This document shows positions 34,475 through 46,579 of a stretch of 64,000 nucleotides of DNA, one piece after another. The notes below the pieces were generated by a model that searched no databases, was not told where the DNA came from, and saw nothing but the letters and a program-made list of their open reading frames with translations. Origin of the DNA: Gamarada debralockiae (Eukaryota; Ascomycota; Leotiomycetes; Helotiales; Hyphodiscaceae); the NCBI GenBank assembly GCA_002803225.1, contig NXFV01000330.1:1-64000 (forward strand), read 5' to 3'. Numbering within the stretch: position 1 is the stretch's first letter; each line of letters begins with the position of its first letter. Both the position numbers and the translations under genes were made by a program.

Positions 34475-36022
34475 TTACATGTGTCCGCCCCGTCTCGTAC
34501 ATGCGATTTCCGTCCCAGTGGGCGTTACCACAGTCGTATGTGTTCGTCTGTTTGCTAGTATTAGCATGCTTGAATAACAATAATAGGTGTTCGGAAATGG
34601 AGACCTACACGATACTGATCGTTTTGGTAGTCCAGACTGTCACCCATGTCCGCGTAGTTCGTGTCCGTGTCGGTGTTGGAGCTGTGACGGTACTCTTCAC
34701 GACAGTTGCGCCATGGCATACAGTACACGGAGTCGGGGTTCTAGAAGTGTCAGCCTGTGACTCCAGAGAAAGAAGAAACGCGACGTAATACATTGTGGTT
34801 GTAGTGGTCGCAAGAGCTGTGATTTTGTAAGCCAGATCTAATTTAGAAAGCTGTGAGTGGGTTCTTACCAATGTCAGTGCAAGTTGGAGTTGGCAAGACT
34901 ACAGTTGTAGTCGTTGAAAAGGTGTATGTAGTCTCCGTCACCGTCGTGGTAGCCTCGTCTTGTCACTCGTTAGTCACCGGACTTGGGAGGTCGAAGCACG
35001 TCAGAACCCACCTGGACTTCGCTCCATCAGAGGATATCTTCTAGCTGCTGGTCTATCAGGGATCCCCCGCGGATGGCGCTGTTGCTGGCCACGCCCAGTT
35101 GGAGAGCTCTTGGGAGTAAATCTGCCAATGATCTTTTGATCCAGCCTGGGAGGGTAAGGTGGTGGAGTACAGCTGGCGGTACTCGTGATAACCGTTGAAG
35201 TGGAAGTCGTCCAGATACGGGCAGTTCTGGTCTGCGTGATTGTCTTGGTTGAATAGACTGTCACTTGTTGTGGAGTAGTGGTAGTCAGCCTGAAGTATGT
35301 CTCGCACGGTATTGTAGTTGTGCTAGACGGGAGAACAGTTGAATCTGTCTCAGTGATTGTTGATGTTACGGCTGACTCCGGTGTTAGGTTTCTTATATTC
35401 CTGATCATTTCTTGAATTCATGGACACTCACTGGTAGCATTGGGAGTGATGGTGTAGCCGAAAATATCTACACAAAGTCAAATTTCCAAGTCCACCCAAT
35501 GGGACCAGCTTCAAGTTCTTACCGGTTGGTGTAGCCTAAGTTTCAGTCAATTCTGTACGTTACTATTTTGAAGTCTAAGGTGAACCTACTATTATTGTCG
35601 TCGGAACACCTACCGTCAGGTAGAATGTTCGTGTATAAGCAAAGTCAGGACCCTCAATGACTAGGTACCAAGTACCAGTCCACATTTCTGACTTCTGTAT
35701 CGGGCTGCGAAAAAGCGTGAGCTGAGGCTACCTCTTTTAGTTTGGACATCTCTCACCATGTCGAATTGAAGTTGGTATCGTCCGGGCTCGTCGCAATGTC
35801 TGAGCAGAAGTACTCGTCTTCATTTGGGTCGACCAAAATTGGTGTGATAGACCCTTCTCCCGCACATCCTTCAAAGTAGCTGATGAAGGTAAAATCATCC
35901 GTTGACGATATGTTTTGAAAGTAACTTCCTCCATCCACGAAATCAACGCCATAAGACTGACAATCTGCAAATACTCCGACGATAAACGCAATAGCCAAGA
36001 GGAAGAACGAGTGTTGAAACAT
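34475..36022 (-). CDS. Secreted Thr/Ser-rich surface protein with many introns
   Basis: The minus-strand frame starting at 36022 encodes a signal peptide (MFQHSFFLLAIAFIVGVFA), then a Cys-containing globular part. The first intron (35756-35705) joins exon 36022-35757 to 35704-35590 in phase, giving CPIQKSEMWTGTWYLVIEG and FYLTVGVPTTII. Downstream, short exons encode Thr/Val-rich repeats (such as TITETDSTV, TTTTPQQVTVYSTKTIT, TTTVTETTYTFSTTTTVV and TPTRTRTTRTWVTVW), with several plausible GT-AG introns. The architecture is that of fungal wall adhesin-like proteins: a globular head on an O-glycosylated stalk. I could confirm only the first junctions. At one later junction (near 35430-35395) I found no phase-consistent splice, so either the exon model is wrong or the gene is damaged. 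The stop at 34475 is my best estimate. Confidence 0.5.
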
Positions 36023-37914
36023 TGTGGCTAGTACAGAAAGACAGAAGTTATCAGTCGTTCAAGTTACCAGAGCATTTAGAAGGCTAAAAACTTCTGAAGT
36101 GCGGTCGGCATATCTTGATTCACTTCGACAGTCGGCGAGATGCCCAGGAACAGTCTGCAGAGTCCAAGCAGCACTGCTCGGGCTGACACAAGGATCACAG
36201 GCACATGGTTCCAGGGTTCTTGATATATTTCAAAGATCCATGCTAATGGACTTTCGAGATGCCTTCCAATATTCAGCCGCTGGAGATCCCGGATCCTAGA
36301 ATTGGCCTACCACTCAGTGAACCAAATGCCAAGCTGGAATGGGGCATCCTCATTGGTGTTCTGTTTGGGCAAGGCTGCGATCCCTGGAATCAATGTTCGA
36401 CAGTGCATACTCGATACGAACAGACCACCGAGAGGCTGCAGAGATACGGTATGCTGGATTGGTTTTGTTGGAAAAGATCACAAGACTTACCAACGCATCT
36501 CAACAAGGGTAGTTTCGGTGGGGCTGATAGGGCGCGAAGAGTTTATGGGGGAAAAAAAACTTCAAGAGCACGCGACAATAGGACCACTCGTATTGCCAAA
36601 GATATCTCCCCAAGAACAAACTTTAAAGAGCTCATGCAACTTGAGATAGATACCGCAGACGAACATTCTGCACGGAAAACAAGTCGGTGCCACATTCAAC
36701 ACAAAGAGTCAAGTTCTCTTGGCCCAACGTAAATGCTCCAATTCAATCGACTCATTGCTCATAGACCACGCCGCTGCAGCAAGGCTTCATGCAGAGCAGT
36801 GGGTGCAGCTCCTATCTTTTCGGGCTGTTTCTCAGCACAGGGTATGGGGAGTCAGCTTCATCTGATAACTCAGAGTTGGAGCGACGGCCTATCGATGACA
36901 AAGATAAAGCTCCCAAGACGGTGGAACTATCGCCTGCAAGGTAATCAGGATGAGCTGTCAAAGTGTCGATCTTGCAAAGGCTAGGATTAAGAGCTATTCT
37001 TGGGAGGCTGTGCCGCATTGTACGAAAGTCGCTTTTACGCCTCCCGGGGTGGGGATATCGGATGTCGGACTGTTGTGGGGAAATGTCAGCACGGCCAGCT
37101 CAGGTGAAGAAATCTTCACGTAAGCCAGGTAACACCAACTCCAAAATATATGCAAGTAATGCACTGAGATGAACGTACCAGTGAGGCTAATTTCTGACCA
37201 AGATCCAGGGACTGTCAAGATGACTCTATGCGCCGGATTCGTCCCCCTTCGGAGACATGCTGTTCCAATTCACGATCTTACTGTAAATGTGCAACTGCAT
37301 ATTTTCGCTTCTCAACCTCCCGCCACATACGCCACTTCCCCCACACACCGACTTCCTGCTTATGATCTCCAGCTTTAAAGCATCAGGAGGACCCTCGTAT
37401 TCTGGGGGTAAACATTCGTCCGTCTGATTAGCAAGTGCGCAACAGAAACGCCAGTGGAGGCGGGGTGCCTATCAAAAGGTGCCACAGATTCTGAGTGCTG
37501 CAGCATGACCGTTTTGAAGAGCATCTAGCCCATCTGTGCAGAGCTGCTATAGTTGAGACGATGGGCCTGAAGGGGGCACAGTCCCTGATTCTCGTGTCAG
37601 CCTCAGCCTCATGCAACAGGCCAGGATCCTACTACCTCTGAGGTGCTTATTCCTTGTTGAAAACGGAGAAATTGAACGAGCCGCTGTCCAATGAGAGTTT
37701 ACATGATATCAGAATATTGAAAAAGGCTTGGATTTTCAGCCTTGTTGCTTTGCTCACACGATAGTCCAATGCTAAGTCCAAGATTGGAACACTCGTTGAA
37801 CAGGTAGCTCCATGGTACTGAGTCTCCCGCGTCTCGGCAGTAGTATATCGATTCCCCTCTTTCATTTTATTTATCCAGATTGCGAGAACAAAGTGTTTCT
37901 TCCGAATCTACAAG
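36023..37914. other. Intergenic between surface protein and laccase
   Basis: A 157-codon plus frame at 36259-36732 has no recognisable domain. The rest is without supported features; the last few hundred bases are the laccase upstream region. Confidence 0.4.
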
Positions 37915-40198
37915 ATGTTAATGCGGTCTTTGATACTGGCTGGGTTTGTCCCTTTTGCCCTGACAGCTCCTACCACGACTTCTAGTCAATCGTCAACCTC
38001 TACAAAAGTTGCTGATTCTGCCTGCACAAATGGGCCATTTACGAGGCAGTGTTGGGGGAACGGTTTCAGTATTGCTACTGATTATGATACAAAATGGCCA
38101 GTCACTGGGAAAACAGTTTCTGTATGAGAACTTTCTCCGCGTCGAAGGTTGAGGATACTGACAATTTCTAGTACCACCTCGAGATAACGAATACGACACT
38201 CGCTCCAGATGGATTTTCTCGACTTGTGATGTACGTATTATCAATCTTGAGGGATTGAGGATTTTGTGACTTACAAAATCACCTTACAGGGCCGTTAACG
38301 GCCAGTATCCAGGACCAACAATATCTGCAAGTAAGTTTTCTTCCTCGAACAAGCTCAAGCTACAATAGCTGGACTTTAGTAACAAAGGAAATAGACTGGG
38401 GTGATACGCTGCAGATAACTGTCAAGAACAGTTTAAAGAATAATGGGTAGGTGGCTTATTTGAGCCTGAAGACAGCCGCGATACTGATATCTCACAGCAC
38501 GAGTATGCATTGGCATGGGATAAGACAGGCCAACTCTTGTAACATGGATGGAACAAATGGCATTACTGAGGTAGATACATCAAGCTCTACAACCATGAGA
38601 TTTGAGACTGACCAAATTGTAGTGCCCCCTTGCACCTGGACAATCCAAAACCTACACTTTTCTCTGCACGCAATTTGGGTATTTCAATCACTCACTATTA
38701 ATGAGCAATCCATTGACATTCAAACAGGACGACATGGTACCATTCGCATTTTTCAGCACAATATGGAGACGGTGTTCTAGGCCCAATAGTAATTTACGGA
38801 CCTGCGACAGCGAACTATGACATTGATCTCGGCGCGATGCCAATCACGGACTGGTATCATCAAACCGCCTTCCAAGAAGACGAAATCGCAGCAGTAGGAG
38901 CCCCACCAGCGGCAGACAACGGACTTATCAACGGCACCATGGCGAACCCAAGTGGCACTGGAGGAGCCTACAACACTGTGACCTTGACCAAGGGCAAGAA
39001 GTACCGTCTGCGGCTTATCAATACCTCCCTAGATAATCACTTCAAGGTCTCTCTGGATGGGCACAACCTCACAGTCATTCAAGCGGACTTCGTTCCAATC
39101 ATGCCGTATTCGACACAATGGCTCTTCATTGGCATCGGACAGCGCTATGACGTGATCATCACGGCAGACCAGGCTGTATCCAGCTACTGGTTTCGCGCTG
39201 ATGTTCAACAGGCTTGTGGTGCGAATAACAATAATTTCAATATCAAGGCTATTTTCAACTATGCAGGGGCGGCCACAGGCAATCCGACAACGACTGGTGC
39301 GACTTATACTCAGGGATGCACTGATGAGACTCAGATCGTCCCGTATGTCAAAAAGGATGTGCCATCCGCGGAGTTCCTCACCAATGTCCAGCAGCTGAAT
39401 GTCACTCTTAACGGTGGCGGGGTTCCTGGCTCTAATGGAAATATCGTGTCGTGGACGATTAATGGGACGCCACTGGACATTGATTGGGAGCTGCCGACTC
39501 TCAAGTATGTCCAGGAAAGTAACGACACGTTCCCTGTCGACTTGAATCTCATTAAGTTGCCGAATGCCAACGACGTACGAGCCAAACCTCCATCACTTTG
39601 ATCTCAAGAGTAAGCTAACGATTTAAAATAGTATTACTTCTGGATCATTCAATCAACAGGATTCCTTAGCGTCCCTCACCCCATCCATCTGGTCGGTCTT
39701 TCCCTTGCCTCCAATGTGACTTCTTGTAACTGACCTTTACAGCATGGCCATGACTTCTATCTCCTCGGCACTGGTTTAGGAGTCTGGGACAACTCTTTTG
39801 CCTCCACATTGCAATACACAAATCCTCCTCGGCGTGACGTCGCAATGCTGCCGGCTCCAGCAGGTCCGCCGGGTGGTGGACCCCCTGCATCAGGAGGCTG
39901 GCTTGTGATTGCCTTTCTGACTGACAATCCTGGTGCCTGGTTGATGCACTGTCATATTGTAAGAACCTATATTTTGGCTTTAACCCTCGTGAAGATGGAG
40001 GAAAGAGGAGATGAGAGGACGAGGCTGACGAATGTGAAATAGGCATGGCATGTGGGCGAAGGTCTCGCAGTACAGTTTTTGGAGCGCGAAAGCGAGATCA
40101 AAGGCTTGATGTCTTTGAGCACGCTGGATGCACCGTGTGAGGCTTGGGATGCGTATCAACCAACTTCGTATTATGTGAAGGATGACTCGGGCCTATGA
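37915..40198 (+). CDS. Laccase (multicopper oxidase), secreted
   Basis: Ten exons (37915-38121, 38172-38230, 38290-38330, 38395-38446, 38498-38570, 38623-38678, 38728-39574, 39632-39691, 39743-39958, 40043-40198) join in phase to 588 residues. A signal peptide (residues 1-18) precedes three cupredoxin domains. All copper sites are present: HWHG (124-127), HSH (168-170), HPIHLHGH (461-468) and HCHIAWH (534-540), with Leu ten residues after the type 1 Cys. Laccases oxidise phenols with reduction of oxygen to water. The predicted protein stops exactly at DSGL, the C-terminal plug sequence of ascomycete laccases, so no C-terminal trimming seems needed. Several exons are very short (41-73 bp); raw frames therefore look broken, but splicing restores every motif. 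It could act on lignin-like or plant phenols and lies next to the oxidative gene run. Confidence 0.93.
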
Positions 40199-41107
40199 TA
40201 AGAGACTGTAAGATTATTTGATTGGAGTTCAGAAATGCTCAGACGGATTCAGTAAGCTAGAATGAAGGGGCTGAAAAGGCCTTCAGTAATGAATGATGAT
40301 CCTCCTCATTTGTGAATTAACGTTCAGTCTCAGTTCTCCTTTATGGCTCGGGCCATTCTGGGATTCAAATTATGGGGTGCTCTTGAGTCATAGAGTGTCC
40401 ATGCTGCCACAAAGACCTCGAACTTCGACAAATACTACCATGCAGGGCAACCGGACTCAGAGTAGATCGCCTTGGAAGATGCGTCGTTGAGTGAAGTGGT
40501 TCTTGCGGCGGGTTCGAACGGAATTCGACTCTTGACATCGAGAGACCGGATTGAGCTGCCTCTGTAGTTGCAAAAATGACAAGGAGAAATAAAGCGACAA
40601 CGAAAAATGATCCGACAGTGAAAGAGTCCGGCGCTGTAGATTCTTCGGGAAGCAGGTTTCGGAACATCGAATTTGGTGAGCCAACATCATGGAGTAGTCC
40701 TGGCATAGCGATGTGTAGTATGTGTTCAAAGGTGGATACCGAAACTTTCATCCTAGTTGTATCTTGACTTGATTGCAGCCTTGGTATTGCCTTTAAAGAA
40801 CAAGAACTCGACATACGCCCAAGTATGTTCACTCTCCAGAACTAAGTATTCACTCGCCAGAAGCTATGCGATTTAGTCTACTACAAGAGACTGAATGTAC
40901 GACACGAAGCCATGATTGACTTGAGAAAAGCACTTGCCCAGACAGAAAACACTGCTTGCCAGAGGAACCACCTAAAGCTGGTTCATTGACAAAGGATATA
41001 TGTCAATCTTGCTATAATTTCGTCACATGTTCTTGGTCTCTAAATCCGGGACTCCCAACGAGCTTCAAATTTGCAGCAAATCCCTCACCTATCACACTTG
41101 CATCCCG
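40199..41107. other. Intergenic between convergent laccase and P450 genes
   Basis: Only 3' flanking sequence; short frames on both strands lack features. Confidence 0.4.
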
Positions 41108-42859
41108 TCATCTCTTCACAGGAACGACTTTCAAGATCAAATCCGGCTTCTCCCACGTCATGAATGCTCTGGCTCGACTCATCTCATTCTCAGGATTCCA
41201 GTTCGGTGCACCATCGACTGAGACGATATCGAAGTTCCAAAGCAGCCTGCTGAGAATGATTCGCATTTCCAGGTATGAGAGACTATATTCGTTAGCACAT
41301 CTCACCCATTTGCCAATTAGGAAGAAGTTGAAAGACACATACTGCTTCCCAATACAGCCTCTAGGACCAAGCGAGAATGGCTGTGCAGCTTTCTTGAAAT
41401 CCGTGTTGTATGCTGGGTCGATCCAGCGTTCTGGAATGAACTTGTCTGCGTCTTTGAAGTTCTTTTCGTTGTGCGAGGCGGCCCAGCTACCTACCGAGAC
41501 TGCAGTCTATCATAATTATCAACCAAAAGTCCTCAATGATGGAAAGGAGCAGAGCTTACACCACCTGGCACCCACATCCCATCAATCGTATCGCCATCCT
41601 TAGGCACCGTCCTCAACAGTCCCGTGGGAACAGGCGGATGAATCCTCAACCCTTCCTCAAGAACCGCATTCAAATAAACCAGCTCACTGAGCCTTTCATA
41701 TGTGATCTCTTCCTCCGTCTTAAACGCTGCCCTAATTTCCTCCACCAGGAGTTGGTACTTATCAGGATTGTAAACCAACCGCGCCAATATCCCACTAAGA
41801 GCATTCGCTGTCGTCTCACTCCCCGCAACAATAAACAGCGCTGAATTAACAATAATCTCATCCTGATTCAAATTAAACTTCTCTCTCTGCTTCAAAATAT
41901 ACCATATGAAATCCCTATGCTCCGTCTTCTCGTTTGCAAGCCTCCTCATCACTTTCTCCGTACTAAATTTCAAATGATCTTTCCTTCTCTCCCTAATTGA
42001 CGAGGGGATACATTTGAGAAGGAAGTTTTGGAAGGCTGAACCGGCTGTAGCGAATCGGCGAGTAGCTTGTTCGATTGCGCCGGCTTTTACGGTCTCGAAG
42101 ATGAGGGATACCCAGAAGTGGAATTCGCCGGACTCGAGACAGCCGAAGGGTTCGCCGAATGCTAAGTCACCGATTATGTCGAAGGTTGTGAAGTTTAGCC
42201 AGTTTACCATGTTGAACGCCTCGTCCTTCGCACTCATCCGTTTCAGATGTGCGATAAACTGGGAGACATAACCTTGAATAATATCTTCTTGCTCCACCAA
42301 AGCTTTCTGCGAGAACGAGTGAGCGAGCGCTCTTCGCTGACGAGCATGGTTCGCATCGTCAGCCATGGTGAGAGTCGTGACGCCGACCATGGGCTCAACG
42401 GATCCGACATGGATGGGATCTTTGTGGAAGTTGGGATGCCCAATGCGGTGCCCGTAGATGTCTTCCCATGCTTGGACGGAGTTAAAGTGGAGTTCGTTTG
42501 GGGAGACACGGACGACGGGACCATATTTGTCGTGGAGAAGCTTGTTTTCGAATGCGATACGGCCTTTTAGGAGAGCGCGGATACCGGGGATGGGAGATAT
42601 GGCATTTAGTTTTGGACCGGGGAATTTGGCGAGGGGGTCGAGGGTTAGGCGATAGATCGACTGTTTGTTTGGTCAGTAGTTGGGCGGAGAAGATATTGGG
42701 AGACGAACGAGAAGGACGAAGTAGGTGATGCTCTTTTATTTCGAGTTTTGTTAGCAGTCATTCTTCAATTGATATTTGGTCTGTACTTACCAAGCCAATG
42801 GCGAGGCTGAGGAAGAAGCCAATCGCTCCAAGGATTGTTCTTGGGGCTGCAGCGTCCAT
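41108..42859 (-). CDS. Cytochrome P450 monooxygenase, CYP65-like
   Basis: Minus-strand exons 42859-42791, 42732-42709 (a 24-bp micro-exon), 42660-41560, 41506-41343 and 41282-41108 give 510 residues in phase. One N-terminal membrane helix leads to the proline-rich hinge PLAKFPGPK. Further motifs are WxxxR-type HARQRRALAHSFS, AGSETT (310-315), ExxR (EGLR, 367-370), PERW, and the heme loop FSLGPRGCIGK with Cys449, followed by HLSYLEMR. The sequence style (KDPIHVGSVEP, MADDANHARQRR) matches the fungal group that includes isotrichodermin C-15 hydroxylase and related secondary-metabolism P450s; that is a family resemblance, not a substrate claim. ER-bound, needing P450 reductase. It is the left-most enzyme of the oxidative run. 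The second intron uses an unusual GTTCGT donor. Confidence 0.92.
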
Positions 42860-43413
42860 TGTGATAATTGCTTTGAAGCGAACTGAGAAGCAGTAGATAG
42901 TGAAGGACGACTGCAGGAGGAGTGCAACAAAGTTAAAATAACGAAAAGTGAAGATATTCCACCTACGTATAGTTTTCCTCGGGTTTCAAAGGCAATCATG
43001 GCGCTCTCTTTTGGCGGGCACGGTGGGGCAATGTGAAGCCTAGCAGCCACATGCCTGTAAAGGAGCCCCGGAAAACGTCTCCCACACACTAAACTACCCC
43101 GCGATCCTCCAAAAATGCAAGCTTCATGCAAACTAATACATTTTCAAACGACTTCCATTGGAAGCTGCAGGGCATGGAAGACAGGAGCTGTCCTATCACG
43201 GATATCGAGAATCGAACGGCATGTATGGTGACTTGTATAAAGCTGGGTGTGCTGACCTCCAGCGATTTTGAAAAAGATGGAGGGCACGTGACTTTGTTGT
43301 GCTTTCGAACACTCTTTAGGTTTCACTCGTTGATAGAAAGAGATGTAATAGACATGAACGATTGCATTGAGATTTTTTTTAGTATTGTGAAAGAACGAAT
43401 TGACACTGCACGT

Positions 43414-44472
43414 TCATAACTTCGAGTGCCTGCCACCCGACAAGACCATGCCACCATCCACAGCGATATCAACACCATTTCTGCGAGACAATTAGAACAG
43501 AAAACGGCTAGTGAAGTGAAGGCGAGAAGAACGTACATGTAGCTGCCAGCAGGAGAGCACAGATATACCATAACTCCGGCAATATCCTCTGGCTCACCAA
43601 GGCGCTTTCGCGGATTGGCTTCACTCAGCTCATCCGTGCCTCCAAGCTTCTCGATGAGACCGGAAGCTAACTTGCTTGGGAAGAAACCCGGCGCAACAAC
43701 ATTTGATGTGATGTTTCGAGGTCCTAATTCCACCGCAAGATTCCTGCCAAGGTGCTGTCGTCAATTAGTGGTGGCTCGCGAGCCTCGTTGTCGAGATACT
43801 CACATGAGCTGCGGCCTTTGAGACCGAATACATAATTGTACCATTCTCTCCTGCATGTGGAACACTTCTTCCAGCAGTAGAGCTCACAATAACAATCCTT
43901 GAAGGGTCTTTTCTGGTTCCGGATGCTTCCAACAACGGCGCAAATCTGTCGCCTCATCAGCACCGACCAGCATCACGTGTTGTCTCAAACCCACTTCTGA
44001 GCCAACAAAAACACCCCTCGAACATTCAAATCTAATATCTTCGCACTCGCATGATCCGGCGCATCCTCAAAGCTCGACCCCCAAGTCGCTCCTGCATTCG
44101 CAACGAGGATATCCAATTTTCCCTCGATCTTCTTTATTTGTTCGACCAAACGGACGATTTCCGCTTCGGTAGAAACATTCGCCGGGATGCCGACCGCGCT
44201 GCCTTTGACTCCGGACAATTTGTTGAGTTTCTCGACGGCTTGATCGATGCCTTGTGGTCCGTCGGGCTTGCGCGCTGTGATGATAACTTTCTTTGCGCCC
44301 GCACGAAGAAATGCTGTCGCGGTGTGAAGACCAAGTCCTCGCGATCCTGTGGTCGTGAGATTTCAGCGTCTTTCGATTCTCTAGCGGGGCGATTGATTTA
44401 CTGACCTCCTGTCACCAGGGCGACTTTGCCGTCGAGACGGAACATGCGATCGAACTCATGGAGTTCAGACAT
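43414..44472 (-). CDS. Short-chain dehydrogenase/reductase (classical SDR)
   Basis: Five minus-strand exons (44472-44406, 44346-43995, 43945-43804, 43754-43537, 43480-43414) give 281 residues in phase. Classical SDR features are the cofactor loop TGGSRGLG near residue 20, NAG (in VANAGATWG), the catalytic Ser in IVSSTAG (about 161), and Tyr179 with Lys183 (YSVSK). The Arg in ITARKPDG after the second strand suggests NADP(H) preference. The C terminus (GVDIAVDGGMVLSGG) is typical of the RhlG/3-ketoacyl-ACP-reductase-like group. It would interconvert an alcohol and a ketone; the substrate is unknown. It is transcribed divergently from the CoA ligase, sharing a 337-bp upstream region, which suggests co-regulation. 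Confidence 0.92.
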
Positions 44473-44809
44473 TGCAAAATCGATGAATGATTTGAAAGAG
44501 AAATTTCAATGATGCTTTTCTACGATCAAAATCGACAGCCTCGAGGAAGGCAAAGCTCCAGAGTCAGGTTATCAATTTCCTCAGCCTCTCTTCCTCGGCA
44601 TCGGCTGAATCGTCGACGAACCTTCGGCTCTCTTCTCCACACCCCACACTCCGCCACTTGCATTGCTCCAAATGTAACCCCACTATCATAGCTTTACTCC
44701 ACCTAACCTCGGATTCGGCATCCATGACAGCTGTGTCTGGATTTCAGAGTCTTATGGAAAGTAATCACTTTCAACTTTCGTCAGCTTTCTCACCAGGCTC
44801 GATCACAAA
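44473..44809. promoter_or_regulatory. Shared divergent promoter, SDR and CoA ligase
   Basis: The 337 bp between the two start codons contain two CGG-N3-CGG direct repeats (44596-44604 and 44710-44718), a spacing of CGG triplets that zinc-cluster factors can bind. The sites are visible; binding by the cluster regulator is inference. Confidence 0.35.
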
Positions 44810-46579
44810 ATGCCTTTCACATCTCCTTTCCCCGCATTGAATATCCCAAAAGTTGATATCTTGACCTATCTCTTTCCTCCTGGAGAGACACCTTCGAATA
44901 AACCCCAATGGATTGATTCAAGCAATCCGAACAATTCTTTGTCTCCAGCTCAATTGCTCCAATGGGTCAAGAGACTGGGATTTGGGTTGGAGAGGACGGG
45001 GGTGAAGAAGGGCGAGGTGGTGATGATTTATACCCCAAATCATATCTTTGTTCCGGTGGCATACCTTGGAATCATTGGGGCTGGATATGCTTTCAGTGGA
45101 GCAAATCCGGTTTATACGTTACCTGGTGAGCAAACTTTCCTGGTTGATTTCAATGCTTTACTAACAGTCTTCTAGAAATGGTCTATCAAATCAAAAATAC
45201 CGGAGCTCAGGTGATCCTCGCTTACCCCTCGATGGTAAAAACTGCCGTCGCAGCAGCAGAGCAAGCAGGGCTGTCTAAAAGTCGAATCTACCAATTCTCA
45301 GACGAAGAGAACCCTACCTTACAAGGCGTGAAAGACTGGCGGCATCTCATCGGTAACCCAGAAGAAGCGGACGGATACTCCTGGAACAAGCTCTCGCCCG
45401 AACAGTCTGCCAACACTGTGGCTACAATCAACTACTCTTCTGGCACGACTGGGCTCCCGAAAGGAGTATGCGTCAGTCATCACAATCTGATCGCAAATGT
45501 GGAACAGACAATCTTCATGCGGTTCCTAGAGAAGCCATTCACAAAAGACAACAAACCTCCTGAGCGATGGATCGGATTTCTGCCCTTATACCACGCTTAT
45601 GGCCAATTATACACCATTCTCATGAGCACGAAACTCCAGATCCCGGTATACATCATGAAGCAATTCGTCTACAGCGATTTCCTGCAAGCGATACAAGATT
45701 ACAAGATCACGCATTTACAAGTCGCTCCTCCAATTCTGGTAATGTTGAGCAAGAGACCCGAGACCGCGAAATACGATATCAGTTCTGTTACTGATGTGCT
45801 ATGCGGAGCTGCTCCCTTATCGAAGGAGTTACAAAACAACGTTTCCAAGCGGTTCAATGTACAGATCAATCAGGGATGGGGGATGACTGAGGTGACTTGT
45901 GGAGCGTTGCATGTTCCGGGCGGCGTCAATGATGATACTGGCAGCGTGGGAATGCTGGACCCCAACTGCGAGTGTATGTTGCTGGACGATGATGGTAAGG
46001 AGGTTAAGCTTGGAGAGCCTGGGGAACTGTTTATTCGAGGCCCACAGGTTTGCTTGCGCTATTGGAAGAATGAGAAGGCTACTGAAGAGTCTATCAGTCC
46101 AGATAGGTGGCTCAGGACGGGAGATGTAGCCGTTCGTGATGAAAGGGGATATTTCTGGATTGTTGATCGGAAGAAGGTTCGTTTTCATCTTGTCCTATGA
46201 CGTCGAGGCAGAACTAATAAGAATACAGGAACTGATCAAGGTCAATGCTCTTCAAGTCGCCCCTGCAGAACTCGAAGCCGTCCTTCTCGAAAACGAACAT
46301 GTTGCAGACGCAGCGGTGGTCGGCATCACACTTCACAACGAAGAATGGCCACGTGCATATGTTGCCATTCAAGACGCATCAAAGGGCAAGGTTAAACCAG
46401 CGGATATCCAAGAATGGATGAAGTCACGAGTCGCAAAGCATAAGTGGTTGGTTGGGGGCGTCACATTTGTTGAGGAGGTGCCGAAGCTGGCGAGTGGAAA
46501 GATTCAGAGGAAGACAATGAGAGAATGGTCAAAAGCTGATGCGAAGATTCTGGAAAAGGAGATCAAATCAAGATTTTGA
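44810..46579 (+). CDS. 4-coumarate-CoA ligase-like acyl-CoA synthetase
   Basis: Exons 44810-45125, 45176-46176 and 46229-46579 give 555 residues. ANL-superfamily motifs are the P-loop YSSGTTGLPKG (from 192), GWGMTE, the TGD of RTGDVAVRD, the hinge DRKKELIK, and the catalytic Lys530 in PKLASGKIQRK. The enzyme would adenylate a carboxylic acid and transfer it to coenzyme A. The 4CL-like style (QVAPAELE) suggests aromatic or medium-size acids. One deviation: the normally conserved Gly of the motif K-x-K-G-x-Q-V-A-P is Ala (IKVNALQVAP, Ala446), while the Lys and Gln are kept. The C terminus SRF is not a canonical peroxisomal signal but resembles one. In context it could activate an acid produced by the aldehyde dehydrogenase. 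Confidence 0.92.

Noticed and set aside
36259..36732. 157-codon plus-strand frame
   Set aside because: No domain, no intron or start context support; probably a chance frame.
38451..38780. Apparent disruption of the laccase after HWHG
   Set aside because: Two short introns (38571-38622 and 38679-38727) remove the apparent break and restore the second copper motif.
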